From the NCBI GenBank assembly GCA_009801085.1, contig VNWV01000003.1:2170001-2234000 (forward strand): a DNA stretch of 64,000 bases. Direction: 5' to 3'. Positions 12,071 to 23,015 of this stretch are shown here, one piece after another (within the stretch, counting starts at the first letter, position 1; each line of letters begins with the position of its first letter). Source of the DNA: Lasiodiplodia sp. COLG20 (Eukaryota; Ascomycota; Dothideomycetes; Botryosphaeriales; Botryosphaeriaceae). The notes beneath the pieces are model-generated. The model saw only the letters and a list, made by a program, of their open reading frames with translations, searched no databases and was not told where the DNA came from. Made by a program: the position numbers and the translations under genes.

Positions 12071-13527
12071 ATGGCCATGTCCCAAGCAGCGTGGAAGGCC
12101 GAGCAGGCAATCGGCCACGACAACAATGCTACCACCGCTCAGGATGTCACTAATCCCGCCGACAACAGTGACTGGGCTGATTCGAGCGACAAGATGAAGG
12201 CGCTCGCATGGATGGGCAAGAACAAGGTCGAGGTTATCGAGGTCCCGAAGCCCAAGATTCTCGAGCCTCGCGACGTCATTCTCAAGGTCACCGGTAGCAC
12301 AGTCTGCGGTAGCGACTTGCATCTTCTCCACGGCACTGTTGTCGAGCTTAAGAAGGGCGATATCTTGGGTCACGAGTTCTGCGGTATCGTGGATGAGATG
12401 GGTGCTGAAGTCAAGGGTTTGACTAAAGGCCAGAGGGTGGTTGCCTCGTTCCAGATTGCCTGTGGTGACGTGAGTCTTTTTTACCAGATCTTGTTTATTG
12501 CTTCCGGAATGCTGATGGCCGCGCTCCAGTGCTACTTCTGCAAGAACAAGCTCTCTTCGCAGTGCGAGAAGACAAACTCCAACACCATTGAAAATGCCAT
12601 GTACGGTGGCCGCACGGCCGGCATGTTCGGCTACAGCCACTTTACTGGTGGCTTCGCAGGCGGCCAGGCTGAATATGTCCGTGTGCCGTACGGTGATGTC
12701 AACCTCCTGAAGCTCCCTGACGACGTTCCGGATGAGAAGGGCTTGTACCTGTCGGATGTGCTTGCCACTTCTTGGAACTGTGTTGTTGATACGGCAGTTT
12801 ACGAAGGCGACGTCGTAGCCATCTGGGGTGCCGGTCCCATCGGTCAGATGTGCGTCGAATTCTCCTTCCTCCAAGGAGCCAAACGCGTCATCGTCGTCGA
12901 TGCCAACTGGCGCCTTGACTACGTTAAGCAGAAGTTCCCTAAGGTGGAGACGCTGGACTACTCGAAGTTGGCCAAGGGCGAGAGCGTGACCAGCAAGCTA
13001 AAGGAGATGGTCAATGGCCGTGGTCCCGATGTTGCGCTCGAGTGCGTCGCTGGCGAGTATGCGAAGGGATGGGCGCACTATTTCGAGATGATGCTGGGAA
13101 TGGAGACGGACACGAGCGAGATCGTCAACGAAATGATCACCAGCGTCAGGAACTTTGGCCGCTGCGGCATCACCGGCGTCTACGTTGGCTTCGTAAGTTA
13201 TTCCAAGCCTGCCAATTTTCAGTGGCTGATGCTGACTGCTGTCAATAGACCAACCACTTCAACATTGGCTCCCTGATGGAGCGCGGCATCCGCCTGATCG
13301 GAAATGGCCAAGCACCCGTCCACCTTTATTGGAAGAAGCTGCTTAAGATGATCCAGGAGGACGAGATTCACCCGCTGGCCATGGTGTCGCACCGCGTCGA
13401 TGTTGCGGACCTGGAGACGGTTTACAAGAAGTTCGATGCGAGAGAGGATGGCATGCAGAAGGTGTTTGTTCAGACCAGGTTCTCAGCACCGCCGTGTGCC
13501 GGAAGCCCTGAGTTGACGAGATATTGA
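12071..13527 (+). CDS. Zinc-dependent alcohol/formaldehyde dehydrogenase-like protein (MDR family)
   Basis: Medium-chain dehydrogenase/reductase of 446 residues. Exons 12071..12469, 12530..13192, 13249..13527; introns of 60 and 56 nt. It resembles the glutathione-independent formaldehyde/threonine dehydrogenase-like zinc enzymes of fungi; the substrate is not known. Catalytic zinc ligands sit in VTGSTVCGSDLHLLHG and GHEFCGIVDEMG. The structural zinc Cys quartet is C131, C134, C137 and C145 (CGDCYFCKNKLSSQC), cleanly restored by removing intron 1. The Rossmann motif is VAIWGAGPIGQM, followed by VIVVD. The last exon begins TNHFNIGSLMERGIRLIGNG. A polar extension of about 40 residues precedes the conserved core (MKALAW at 12194), so the alternative start at 12194 cannot be excluded. 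Confidence 0.92.
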
Positions 13528-14132
13528 AAATGAGGACTAGCAGACTTAAGGGAACGAATTTGCGAGTATAGCTTTTAATAGTCAATATCCACTGATTTTC
13601 AAGGCAAGAAGTACACCTTGATGGCCCGTGAGCCTAAGCTGGGGAGATGCTGGTGGGGAAACCCCGCGTTACACAAAGACGGGAAAACATGGGTCGCGAC
13701 AGGACGGCAGCTCAATGTTTTCGGGAGTGCAGGTGGGCGGCCCGCAGTGGGTGCCTGAGCACAAGCATAAGGTTGAGGCTGAGCGGCGCCGTCGATCAGG
13801 AATTTTCGGGGCTGGCGCAGGAGTGACGTAGGTGACGCACGCCAACAACAAATAGCGATCCGCCTCCAGAATTACACAGGGCCACAACCACCGCTAGTCT
13901 CCCGCATGCTATCTCCGTCATGGCGCATGTCGGCCGATCGCTGCGAAGCCGCCGTCTTCCGCCCGCATGCAACGGTTCTTCCTGTCCCGTGCCAGCACAT
14001 ACGCCTCCGTCTGCCACTCTCGCCATTCATGCATAGCCCGGCTGGGCAATTGCTTTGTGAGCTTCGAAGTCGTTGACTTCGCATGTTCCTTCACCTTTCC
14101 TGCTCTTCATTCTGCCTTGCACCAACGTTAAG
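13528..14132. other. Intergenic between dehydrogenase and PAF-acetylhydrolase-like gene
   Basis: No coding feature recognised. The last 100 nt before 14133 are pyrimidine-rich, as expected of a fungal promoter or leader. Confidence 0.5.
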
Positions 14133-16602
14133 ATGAAGCAAGTAAGAAGAAGCTCGACCCTCTCCGTTCCCGACCGCATCTCCGGCCGCCCGCACCATGG
14201 CGAGGGTCACAAGCACCGTGATAGCGGCACCGCAGCACTTCCCTCCAGCGGCAAGGTGCCAAACGCGAAGAAGCCCAAGGCCCGGCCGCCCAACACGCTG
14301 CGCGAGAAGATCGGCTTCCTCCACAGCTCTCTACCCAAATACACCGGGCCGTACAGCGTAAGAACAAGAGTAATCCGCACTAATCAATATATCACCTACT
14401 AACTTCTTCCCTTAGGTCGGCACCATGGACATGGAGCTCCCGGCAAAACGCCCCTCCAACTTCTCACACATCAAGCGCAACAAAAGGCACCTCCTCCGCC
14501 TCGAAACGGTGCTGTTCACCCTCTACTACCCGACCACCCCGCCATCGACCCGGGGGAAGCCTCCGGATGGCCGCAAGAAGTGGTCGCGCCCGACGTGGCT
14601 GCCGCGGCCCCGACGCCAGGTCGCCCGCGGCTATGGCCGCTTCGCCGGCATGGGTGAGGGCCCGGCCGTCCCCTGGTTCACTGCCACGACCATGTTCACC
14701 AAGCTGCCCGCCTGGCGCAACGCCCCGCTGGCCACGCACTGGCCGCCGTTCGCCGGTAGCGACGGCCCGTCGCGGCAGCAGGGCCAGGAGGAAGGGCCGC
14801 TGCCGCCGCCCTTCGTGGTTGAGGATGCGCGGGCTGCGTCGTTGGTGGGCCACGGAGACGAGGACGGCGGTGGTGAAGATGATGGTGAGGGTTGCTGGGA
14901 GGAGGAGTGGGACGAGGAGGCGTGGGAGCGGCGGAAGATGCCAAAGTTCCCGCTGATGGTCTTCAGCCACGGCCTGGGCGGCAATCGCACCGCCTACTCG
15001 AGCGTGTGTGGCGAGTTCGCCAGCTACGGCTTCGTCGTGTGCGCCCTCGAGCACAGGGACGGCAGCGGGCCGCGGACGTACGTCAACCACAGGCACAAGA
15101 AGCCGTGCATCAAAGCCACTGCGCCGGCCACGGCAAACGCCCTCTTCGAAAAACAGCGGCGACGCTCGTGCGGGGTGGAGCAGAAAAAGAATGACGGTAA
15201 TCCAACATCTCCCGAGGACCTTAACAGCGGCGACGAAGAGGAAGATCTCATGGCTTTTCACCAGGAGAATTGCAAGTGTGAGATAGACCACACACGCAAA
15301 CAATGCGTTGAGGGCTACGATAGGATCGATTACATCTTCCCCAAAGGCAACCCGATCGACACGTCGCCGCACGCCGAGAAGGGCGTCGACCGTGAGCTGC
15401 GGGCGGCCCAGATCGCATTTCGCCTCGCTGAGATTGAGGAGGCGTACGCCGTGCTGTGCGAGATCAACCACGGTGCCGGAGACTGCGTGGCGGCCGCCAA
15501 TCTGCGCACGAAGGGATACAGAGGCGCGAGCTCCCGCGGGCTGGAGGGCGTTGATTGGGCGAGCTGGAGAGAAAGATTTCACTTGAGAGACGTGACGGTG
15601 GTAGGGCATTCGTTCGGCGCCGCGACGACGGTGGAGATGCTGAGGGAGAAGCAGAGGGAGAGGTTCCACTGGGTTGGCCAGGGTATCATGTATGATATCT
15701 GGGGCGCAGCCGTGCTACCGGCGCCAGGTGACGATGGTGTAGGCCGATGCGGAGGTGGCAATGGCAGCAGCAGTGACGACGACGCTGAGGGAGAGATGGA
15801 GAAGAAGCAACGCTCCGCATCAAACAACAGAGTGCCATCCAACACCACTTCGTCGTCTACCACCACCCCGGCCAGCAGCAGCAGTACAACCATCACCTCC
15901 CAATCTTCATCGCCCACCCTCGACGGTCCCGCCCATCCCTCGTCTCCAGACCCCACCAGCAACGCCATCTCCCGCCCCCTCCTCGGCATCAACTCCGAAG
16001 CCTTCATGTACTGGCCCAGCAACTTCCGCACCGCCGCCTCCCTCACCACCTCCGCCCTATCCGCTGATCCAACCCCCTGCCCGGCCTGGCTCCTCACCGT
16101 TCGCGGCACCGTGCACCTCTCGCAGTCCGACTTCTCGCTGCTCTACCCGGGCACCTGCGCCCTGCTCCTCAAGCAGACAGCCAACCCGCGCCGCGCCATG
16201 GACCTCAACATCGACGCCAGCCTCGAGTTCTTGCTACGCGTGCTGCCCGCCGCACACACCAACGGCCTGGTCAGGCGGATGCTCGGCGCAAGCGGGACCA
16301 CCGAGGGCGGCGGCGTAAGGGTGCTGGACGCCCCCGTCGAGGACGAGGTGCCTGATGTGCGGAGGCCAGAGGAGAAGTGGATTGGCGGCAGGCTGAAGGT
16401 GCCGCATGAGTTTAGGAGTAGGGTGCTGCCGAAGTTGGTGCGGAAGGTGAAGAGGCAGAAAGGGAGGATGACGGAGGGCGAGGGTGGTGGTGCCGAGGGG
16501 GATGACGGGGCGTGGAGTGAGGTGTGGATGCATGTGAAGTGCCCCGAGGATGTGTTAGAGGCGTGGAAAAGGGAGAAGGAAGCGAGCGGGAGGGCAGTGT
16601 GA
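14133..16602 (+). CDS. PAF-acetylhydrolase-like phospholipase with large insertions
   Basis: Two exons, 14133..14357 and 14416..16602 (58-nt intron), encoding 803 residues. It belongs to the platelet-activating-factor acetylhydrolase family, alpha/beta hydrolases that cleave short or oxidised sn-2 acyl chains from phospholipids. The oxyanion-side motif FSHGLGGNRTAYSS and the region EFASYGFVVCALEHRDGSGP precede the nucleophile elbow VVGHSFGA (Ser474, codon 15610-15612). The late block LLTVRGTVHLSQSDFSLLYP is also family-typical. Compared with usual relatives it is long: an acidic insert near 14840-14940, a charged segment near 15190-15290, and a Ser/Thr/Pro-rich stretch at about 15770-15960 before the final catalytic part. 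The N-terminus is basic and shows no signal peptide, suggesting an intracellular enzyme. The start at 14133 is the first ATG in the open frame. Confidence 0.88.
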
Positions 16603-16870
16603 GGAGAATTGAATGACAGGCTGATGAATTATCATGATATTCAAGAATCCCTTGTGTATAGAGACAAGTGAAAGAATTTGACTGCGATATGGAGGTTTTA
16701 GAAGACTATAGAAAAATGCTAAAGTAGAAAAGAATAATTTCTTTGGCTTCACTTTCCGCGCATTGATTTCCTCTCAAGCATCTGACTATAGCTATAAGCC
16801 GTTTACAGGGCGCGCAAAGCGTTGAAACACCTGCTTCTAAGCAAGGCTGTCGGAACTACAGTTACCTCTC
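16603..16870. other. Intergenic, 3' flank of PAF-acetylhydrolase-like gene
   Basis: AT-rich 3' flank, no feature seen before the MITE-like element. Confidence 0.5.
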
Positions 16871-17207
16871 GCAGCCGGTGGCTAGCGTGGGTTTTTTTTT
16901 ATTGCTCATGTCATGAGCAGTTAAAGCTATCGTCCAGATGAGAATGTTGAATTAAAAATTTTACATACACGTCCGGACGACGGCTTCATCTACCCAAGGC
17001 TGTTTTCATCTCAAACAAAAAATATTCTTGCATATTTCATGGGTACTTGAAGCTATCGTCCGGGCGAGAATGCCGAATTAAATTTCTTCATACACGTCCG
17101 GACGATAGCTTCAGCTACCCATATGTTATATTTTTCTAACGCAGAGCTAGGGCATACTTATGCTATGTTTTAGAGCCCCACTATTCTTCGTGCTAGCCAT
17201 CGACTAC
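16871..17207 (-). mobile_element. MITE-like element, copy A (two internal hairpins)
   Basis: Non-coding element, orientation opposite to the copies at 31.7 and 50.8 kb. Ends: GCAGCCGGTGGCTAGCGTG at 16871 and, inverted, GTAGTCGATGGCTAGCACG at 17207, matching the ends of the other copies. Inside are two successive hairpins, each with 25-nt arms: 16923-16947 with 16963-16987, and 17049-17073 with 17088-17112; the loops are 15 and 14 nt. The arms read GAAGCTATCGTCCGG-type sequence. A conserved A/T-run spacer and the segment GGCATACTTA...TTTTAGAGCCCC...ATTCTTCG (reverse of the others' AATAGCAGAGCCC...TAAGTATGCC) complete the element. It has no open frame, so it would need a transposase encoded elsewhere. 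Confidence 0.8.
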
Positions 17208-17543
17208 AGCACTCTTCTACATACACTTCTAACCGCTCGTTTATCGAAATAAGGTTGAAAGAGTCATTGCCATGCCGTTGGTTCAAGACAAAGGTTACGT
17301 TGGCCTTGATCGGAAATGAAGTGGGCTTCAAAAGTCTCACATGGCATACGCGGCTCCATACCAAAACAACTTTCATAGCAATTCTATACCGTGTCCGCGC
17401 CAAAACACGAAGTCATTATATACAAGCGCCTCTTTTCTTTGCACTCCCCATCTACAGCCCACCCACCAACATACTCAACATTCAAATGAAAAACATTGCA
17501 CATACACACATACTCACATACTCCAATTCGTATCTCAACTCCT
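17208..17543. other. Intergenic, 3' flank of HIS4
   Basis: AT-rich spacer between MITE copy A and the HIS4 stop codon. Nothing else recognised. Confidence 0.5.
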
Positions 17544-20308
17544 CTAAGCTGTCGCCTCACCGTCCATGTGGGCCAACCTAATGCTCACAGCTCTCCTGTG
17601 AGCCTCGAGCTCCTCGACCTTAGCCAATTGCATAACAGCAGTGCCAACATTCCTCAGACCCTCAGCAGTCAAGTTCGAAGCGGTGATGTGCTTGACATAG
17701 GAACCAAGGTTGACGCCAGAGTACTGCTTAGCGTAGCCGTAGGTAGCTGCGAAGACACGTTAGCCCATCTTCCAAAAAAGAATAATTAGTGACAGAAAGG
17801 GTAAGCTTACGCAGCGAGTGGTTGACACCAGCAGAGTAGTCACCGACACTCTCCGGGGTCCACTGGCCCATGAACACACTGCCAGCGTTCTCGACCATCT
17901 GGGTAACCTTCTCCACGTCCTGGACCTGGAGGATCAAGTGTTCAGGCGCGTACATGTTGCTCAAGACCATGGCCTCCTCGATATCCTTGACGACGAGGGT
18001 GACCGAGTGGGCGATGGAACCCCTGACGATATCAACGCGGGGCAGGGCCATGGCCTGCTTGTGGAGATCGTCCTCAATGGCCTGGAGTTCTTGTTCGTTG
18101 AGGTCAACGGCGATGAGGACAACCTGCGAGTCGACACCGTGCTCGGCCTGCGAGAGCAGGTCGGAGGCGACGAAGGCGGGGTTTGCCGACTTGTCGGCAA
18201 TAACGAGGACCTCACTGGGACCGGCCGGCATGTCGATGCTGACGCCAGCGCTGGTGTCGTTCGAGACGACCATCTTCGCGGCAGTGACGAACTGGTTACC
18301 AGGGCCCAGGATTTTGTCGACCTTAGTGACACTCTCGGTACCGTAGGCCATAGCGGCAACGGCCTGCGCACCACCAGCAAGGACGATGCTCTCCGCACCG
18401 ACCTTGGCAGCGCAGTAGACAATCTCAGGGGTGACAGAGCCATCGGCGCGCGGCGGGGAAGCGATGACAATCTTCTTGCAGCCAGCGACCATGGCAGGGA
18501 CACCAAGCATCAGAGCGGTAGACGGCAGGACGGCGGTACCACCGGGGACGTACAGACCGACCCGCTCGATGGGGCGAACGAAACGCCTGCACTTGACACC
18601 GGGCATGGTCTCGACCTCAAGCGGCTTGTCGTCTGCCTGAGCAGCGTGGAACTTGCGGATGTTCTCGAAGGACGTATCAATGGCGGCAATGGTCTCGGGA
18701 GGCAGCTGCATCATGCTGCGGGGGAAAGGTGCCCTGAGAACCGGGGTAGTGAGAGAAGTGGCCTTCTCGAACTTGTGGGTGTACTCCAGAAGCGCGGCAT
18801 CTCCACGCTCGCGGACGTTCTGGATGATGGGGTTGACAATACCCAGAATCCTGTCTGCCGAGCGCTGCGACGGCCTCTGCAAAACCTTCTCAACCTCTTC
18901 CGGGGTGCGATCTGCAGTAATGATACGCTGCATCAGAATCTTACCATCCTGGGTTCCAGCGGGGTCGTCCTTGCTCTTCGGCACGGACGCAGCTTCTTTG
19001 ACAGCCTCTTTGGCCTCAGTGTTCTCCTTGGCTGCGCCATTGGTGACACCGAACTTCTCGGCGAACGGGCCCTTTGCATCACCCTTTCTCCGCTTGATCT
19101 TTACGCTCTTCGCATCCAGGTTCTTCTCAACATCGGTCAAAGAGACACCGGAAGCAATGCACTTCGTCAATGCGAAGTAGAACAAGTCCGCCGCCTCAAA
19201 GGCAACCTCTTCCTTGGTCTTAGCCTCAACCAGTTCTTGCGCCTCTTCCATGATCTTTGCCTTCAGCATCTGGGGATCATTGAACAGTCTTGCAGTGTAT
19301 GAGCCCTCGGGAGCAGAGGCCTTGCGGCTTTGGAGAGTCTGCTGCAGTTTAGAAAGGCCGTGGTAGTGGCCGAAGCATGTCGCAGTGGCGAGGTGGCAGA
19401 AGCCTGTGGTAAGGTCAGTAATGTCGACAAGAGGAGCAATGGTAGTTGCAGAACTCACCCCTTCCCTTTTGCCTGACGATATAATTCAGGCAGTCAGAAT
19501 CGCAGTCCAGCGACACCTTGACAAGCTCCTGAACATCACCGCTGCTCTCGCCCTTGTACCAGAGACCCCGCTTGCGGCTCTGGTAGACGCCACGACCGGT
19601 GCGCAGACTCTCCTGCACGCTCTCCTCGCTGCTGTATACAAGACCCAGCGCAACGCCTCTCTCGTCCGTGACGAGGGTCGTGAATAGGCCATCCGCCCGG
19701 TCGCTCGTCGCATTGGCCAACAGAAGCTTGCCAGCCGGGATCAACGAAGTCTCGGCGTTGATATCAACGGTGAGAAGCGCGGCGGGGATGATGGGGGTGC
19801 CGGACAGCTTCGCGACCTCGAGCGCATTCTCCAGCGTAGGCTGGGCGAACGACGTGAAGACTGCGGGCCTGTCGGTGCCGTACTCCTTCAGGTAGGCCAG
19901 CTCCAGCTCGACATCCTTCACATTCTGCGCATATATGCCGACGGTGGTGCCACCGATGGTGTCGATGAGCTCCTGCTTGGACTGGCCGAGGACGATGGCG
20001 ACGAGGCGGTCGAGGTCGATGTTCGGGACGGTGCGCAGCTGCTGCAGCTGCTGCAGACTCACGAAGACCTTGGCGGCGCCGGCGTCGAGCAGCGACACGA
20101 CATCGGACACCTCTTCGAGGGCGGAGGCGTCAAAGTGGGTGGCGAAGGTGCCAAAGGTCTCGCGCAGGTAGACAAAGGCGTCGTCGATGTCGGCGGGCGT
20201 CACGGTGGTGAAGACGGCGCCAATGTACGAAAGAGCCTGCGCATCCAGACCCTGGGCGGGACTGGCGTACGACTTGAAGTCAATTGAGGGCAGGAAGGGG
20301 AACGCCAT
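17544..20308 (-). CDS. HIS4: Trifunctional histidine biosynthesis protein (PRA-CH / PRA-PH / histidinol dehydrogenase)
   Basis: Catalyses steps 2, 3 and 9-10 of histidine synthesis in the cytosol. Exons in transcript order 20308..19459, 19403..17811, 17746..17544 (introns 55 and 64 nt); 881 residues. An N-terminal fungal domain (about 1-210) leads into the PRA-cyclohydrolase domain (ESSGDVQELV, LDCDSDCLNYIVRQKG and GFCHLATATCFG, whose joining Gly codon is split by intron 1). The PRA-pyrophosphohydrolase helix bundle follows (MEEAQELVEAKTKEEVAFEA, about 320-370), then a charged linker, then histidinol dehydrogenase from about 430: GLYVPGGTAVLPS, VLAGGAQAVAAMAYGT, ILGPGNQFVTAAK, DMPAGPSEVLVIAD, QAEHGVDSQV and, after intron 2, NHSLPTYGYAKQYSGVN. 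Order and length match yeast HIS4 and Neurospora his-3. A Gcn4/CPC1 site lies 77 nt upstream of the ATG. Confidence 0.97.
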
Positions 20309-20808
20309 GGTGTCGCGACGTCCTGGAGGTGAGCGGTGCCCTTCTCTGGTGGGGTGTGGGTGGTAGATGTACTATTGGCGAATCTGAGTCAACTTTTTGT
20401 TAGCACCGATGTCATGAGAGGGCAGGTGGGGCTCAGGCGTCGCGCGGCCGAGAGCGGACCCTCGATGAGATCAACGCCACTCTCGTTGGCCGATAGCCTT
20501 TCAGCCAATGACACTGTTTCATCTGCAACCGTTACTGTGGAACGCTGCTTATTTACGCCGCCTGCCTTTGTTATGCACTGTCTGGTATATAGCTTTTCCT
20601 AGCAAATACAAGTATGACCCGCCTGTCCCAGGGCCGTGGGAACATTTGCCTACGATAGAATTATGACCCGAAACCCCTCAACGCCGCGCTTCCATGCCTA
20701 AACCGGTCGGCATCCCAAGTATGTGTGATATGCCGTAAGAAATACAGTAGAAAAGTGGGGGTCATCCGACCTCCAATGAGTATAAAGAACCAAACATACT
20801 CACCACCA
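20309..20808. other. Intergenic: HIS4 promoter
   Basis: Five hundred bases between the HIS4 start and the 3' end of the next minus-strand gene. They hold the bZIP site described separately and a CCAAT (plus strand, 20505-20509) about 200 nt from the HIS4 ATG. No coding frame. Confidence 0.6.
20385..20391. promoter_or_regulatory. Gcn4/CPC1 (general amino-acid control) binding site
   Basis: Perfect palindromic TGAGTCA, 77 nt upstream of the HIS4 start codon. This is the consensus of the bZIP activator Gcn4 of yeast and CPC1/CpcA of filamentous fungi, which induces amino-acid genes, histidine genes included, on starvation. Site identity is seen directly; its use is inferred from position and the target gene. 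Confidence 0.75.
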
Positions 20809-21836
20809 CTATTTGGTGAGATAATTCCTGTACAAGCAACTGCAGAGCGTACTTGCGCCCATTGCGTCGAGTCCCTCCGTGATTTGCTCCGTGATCCGCC
20901 CGTTCACTGTCTTGTAGCAGTTGGGCACATTTTCTCCACCGCCGACAGACTGTTCTGCTCGAACCGCAAAAGGCCATGGATTGTCCGACTCGTCATTGGT
21001 CGGGTAGTCCTTTTCCATTTTGGTGTAAAGATAGCCTGTGAATATGGTCGAGTTGTAGTAGCAGACCGTGTCAGAGTCGTCGTCCGTGATCGACACCGAA
21101 GGGACCACCTCCTTGTCCATGGTAAACTGAAAATGATAGCGCTCACTGTCCTGTCCTTCGCTGTACAGCTCGAGGTCTACGTCTTCGAAATCAACTGCTA
21201 GCGGGTTGTCTGTCGAGGCGATCTTGTAATTCCCCTCCGAGCCGGTGATAATCCAATTGAGCGTGGTCATAGCTTTGTTTTTGTTACTGTTGTAGATTGT
21301 ATACGGATAGCAAGTCCATGTGTCGCTGTTTGACGTACAATCCGTCGTCACGGTGTCCAGGAAAGTAGTGAAGGAATACGTTCCGACCGGGAAGTCAGCG
21401 CTAACCGTCGAAGACGAGGTCGACCCAGAAGATTGGCTCGTGGTTGAGCTTGAGGAGTCGGATTCAGCCGAAGTACTGCTACTCGACTTGCTACTTGGCC
21501 AAACTTAGCATTGATCCACTGGCAATTGGCTTTTTCGCCAACGAATAGCCATTCATACCTGTCATGGTTGTTCGTCTTCCGCAAGCCGAAGACCAGGCCA
21601 AGAGAGAGGGCGATGATGGCCGCAATAATAATCGCAGCGATGAGGACTAATCTCCACAACACTCCACGCCTTGCACTCCGGCGATTGTTTCCGAGAATTC
21701 CTCCGTCGGACCAAACGGTGCTCTGGATCCCCCCCTTCCCTCTGAGCACGCTGCTTGTGGAAGACTCTTCGATATTTTCGAGATTCTTATTATGAAGGGA
21801 TGAGCGATGCGGGGCTGTCGGCGATTGAGTTGACAT
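20809..21836 (-). CDS. Single-pass membrane protein with secreted-type glycosylated domain, unknown function
   Basis: Two exons, 21836..21559 and 21490..20809, joined across a 68-nt intron, giving 319 residues. Residues 1-58 are polar and basic, presumably cytosolic; residues about 60-85 (WRLVLIAAIIIAAIIALSLG) form one transmembrane helix preceded by arginines, as in a type II protein. After a Ser/Thr-rich stalk comes a conserved-looking domain with FPVGTYSFTTFLDTVTTDC, WTCYPYTIYN, LNWIITGSEGNYKIASTDNP, FQFTMDKEVVPS and GYLYTKMEKDYP. I recognise this as a conserved hypothetical protein type of ascomycetes, with no established role. The acceptor could be TAG at 21491 (chosen) or one four bases upstream. 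An in-frame start 32 codons further upstream exists, but MSTQSP fits better. Confidence 0.8.
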
Positions 21837-23015
21837 GATGGCGGAAAGACGCTGACCCGACGGCAGTGATATTTTCTTCTCAGCCGGAGTCAGGACTTCC
21901 CGTAAGGAGCCCTTCTGATTAAATATCTTCATAGCTGGGCTTTATGGCTGCGTTCCACGCAGCGAGGAGACGGTAGGCTAAGGACGGGCCGTTGAGATGG
22001 ACCGGGAAGGTAGAAAACCGAAAGGGGCGGACGGTAGGCTTCCCTGGTTGGCTGCAGCGGCATAATCTGGAGATAGGCTCTCCAATTGGGTTCAGGTGCG
22101 ACGGCGCATGGCGAAAGGAGAGACGGGACGGGACCGGGATACGGAGACAGCGAGCGGGCAATTGGTATATGTATGCGGTCGATCCCGGCCGTGTAGGTCG
22201 GTGGAGACCTGATTCACGACTCTCGTCTCATGCGGCTTTGAGTTGGACCACGAGACAGGAGTCAGCGATTGCGAGCCGGAGGCGCCACGATATTGAAATG
22301 AGCAGACCATAGCTAGCACGGGCTGGGGTGTGCCAATCAGAGGCCGGCCGCCGGAGATCGTATGCGCGAGACTGGGATAGCGCGCCGCCGCTCGCTTCAG
22401 ACGCGGAATGTAAACGAGTCGATCAGGCCGAAAGCGCAGGTGGAGCCATGCGAGCTGCAGGAGATTCGGTAGCCGGCTGCGGCGCGACCTGAAACACGCT
22501 GTGTCTCTGGCGGCAAGAGTTGGGAGGCTCTCAGAGAGTTGTGGTGTTTGCTGGGCGTTGAGGCGTGTAGTACAAGCAGTGATAGGTTCCTCCAGTGCCT
22601 TCCTGGCTCGGGTGGGTCGGCGCCAGCACCCGCCAGGCACGGCGCGGCCCCTGCATGAACGCATCACAAACACCCACGACGCTCCCACATGCGACTGCAT
22701 CAGCGGGGTCGCCCCGAGCTCCGACTGCCGCTTTCGATCCTCCGTTTCGCTTGCTCTGCCAGTGACATTTCGTCAAGCAACACTATTACCAGCACACTGC
22801 ACCTAGCCGCACCCCCGCCGCACACCTACCGCTTAAGCTGCGACGTCTTCTTGCAGGCTCAACTTCGGGCTTTACGCTCGTTCCTGGACAAGCCATACCT
22901 AACGCTGCCCGTCGCACTTCGGGCACGCTTCCAGCTTCGTCCAACGCCCGCCAACGGCGCCCAAGCCATTGCGCGCGGGCGTCAGTTTAATTTGACCTAA
23001 AGGCTCCGGCTCACC
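21837..23015. other. Divergent promoter region
   Basis: Shared 1.2-kb upstream region of the membrane-protein gene (minus) and the Clr2 gene (plus). GC-rich. Several open frames overlap on both strands without domains or splice continuity. No repeats seen. Confidence 0.5.

Noticed and set aside
14464..15669. Long open frame on the minus strand (401 codons) opposite the PAF-acetylhydrolase-like gene
   Set aside because: Antisense shadow of a GC-rich coding exon: no domain, composition typical of the complement of coding sequence, and the plus strand has family motifs.
16917..17120. Hairpins as transcription terminators
   Set aside because: The same palindromes recur in three other places with shared flanks and terminal inverted repeats, so they belong to a mobile-element family. 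Hairpin terminators of this type are also not expected for fungal Pol II genes.
17818..19302. Plus-strand open frame of 494 codons opposite HIS4
   Set aside because: Antisense shadow; rich in Asp/Arg/Gly repeats as expected from reverse-reading HIS4. The minus strand encodes all three enzymes.
22092..22700. 202-codon minus-strand frame in the divergent promoter
   Set aside because: Arg/Ser/Pro-rich, no domain, overlaps alternative frames of similar length.
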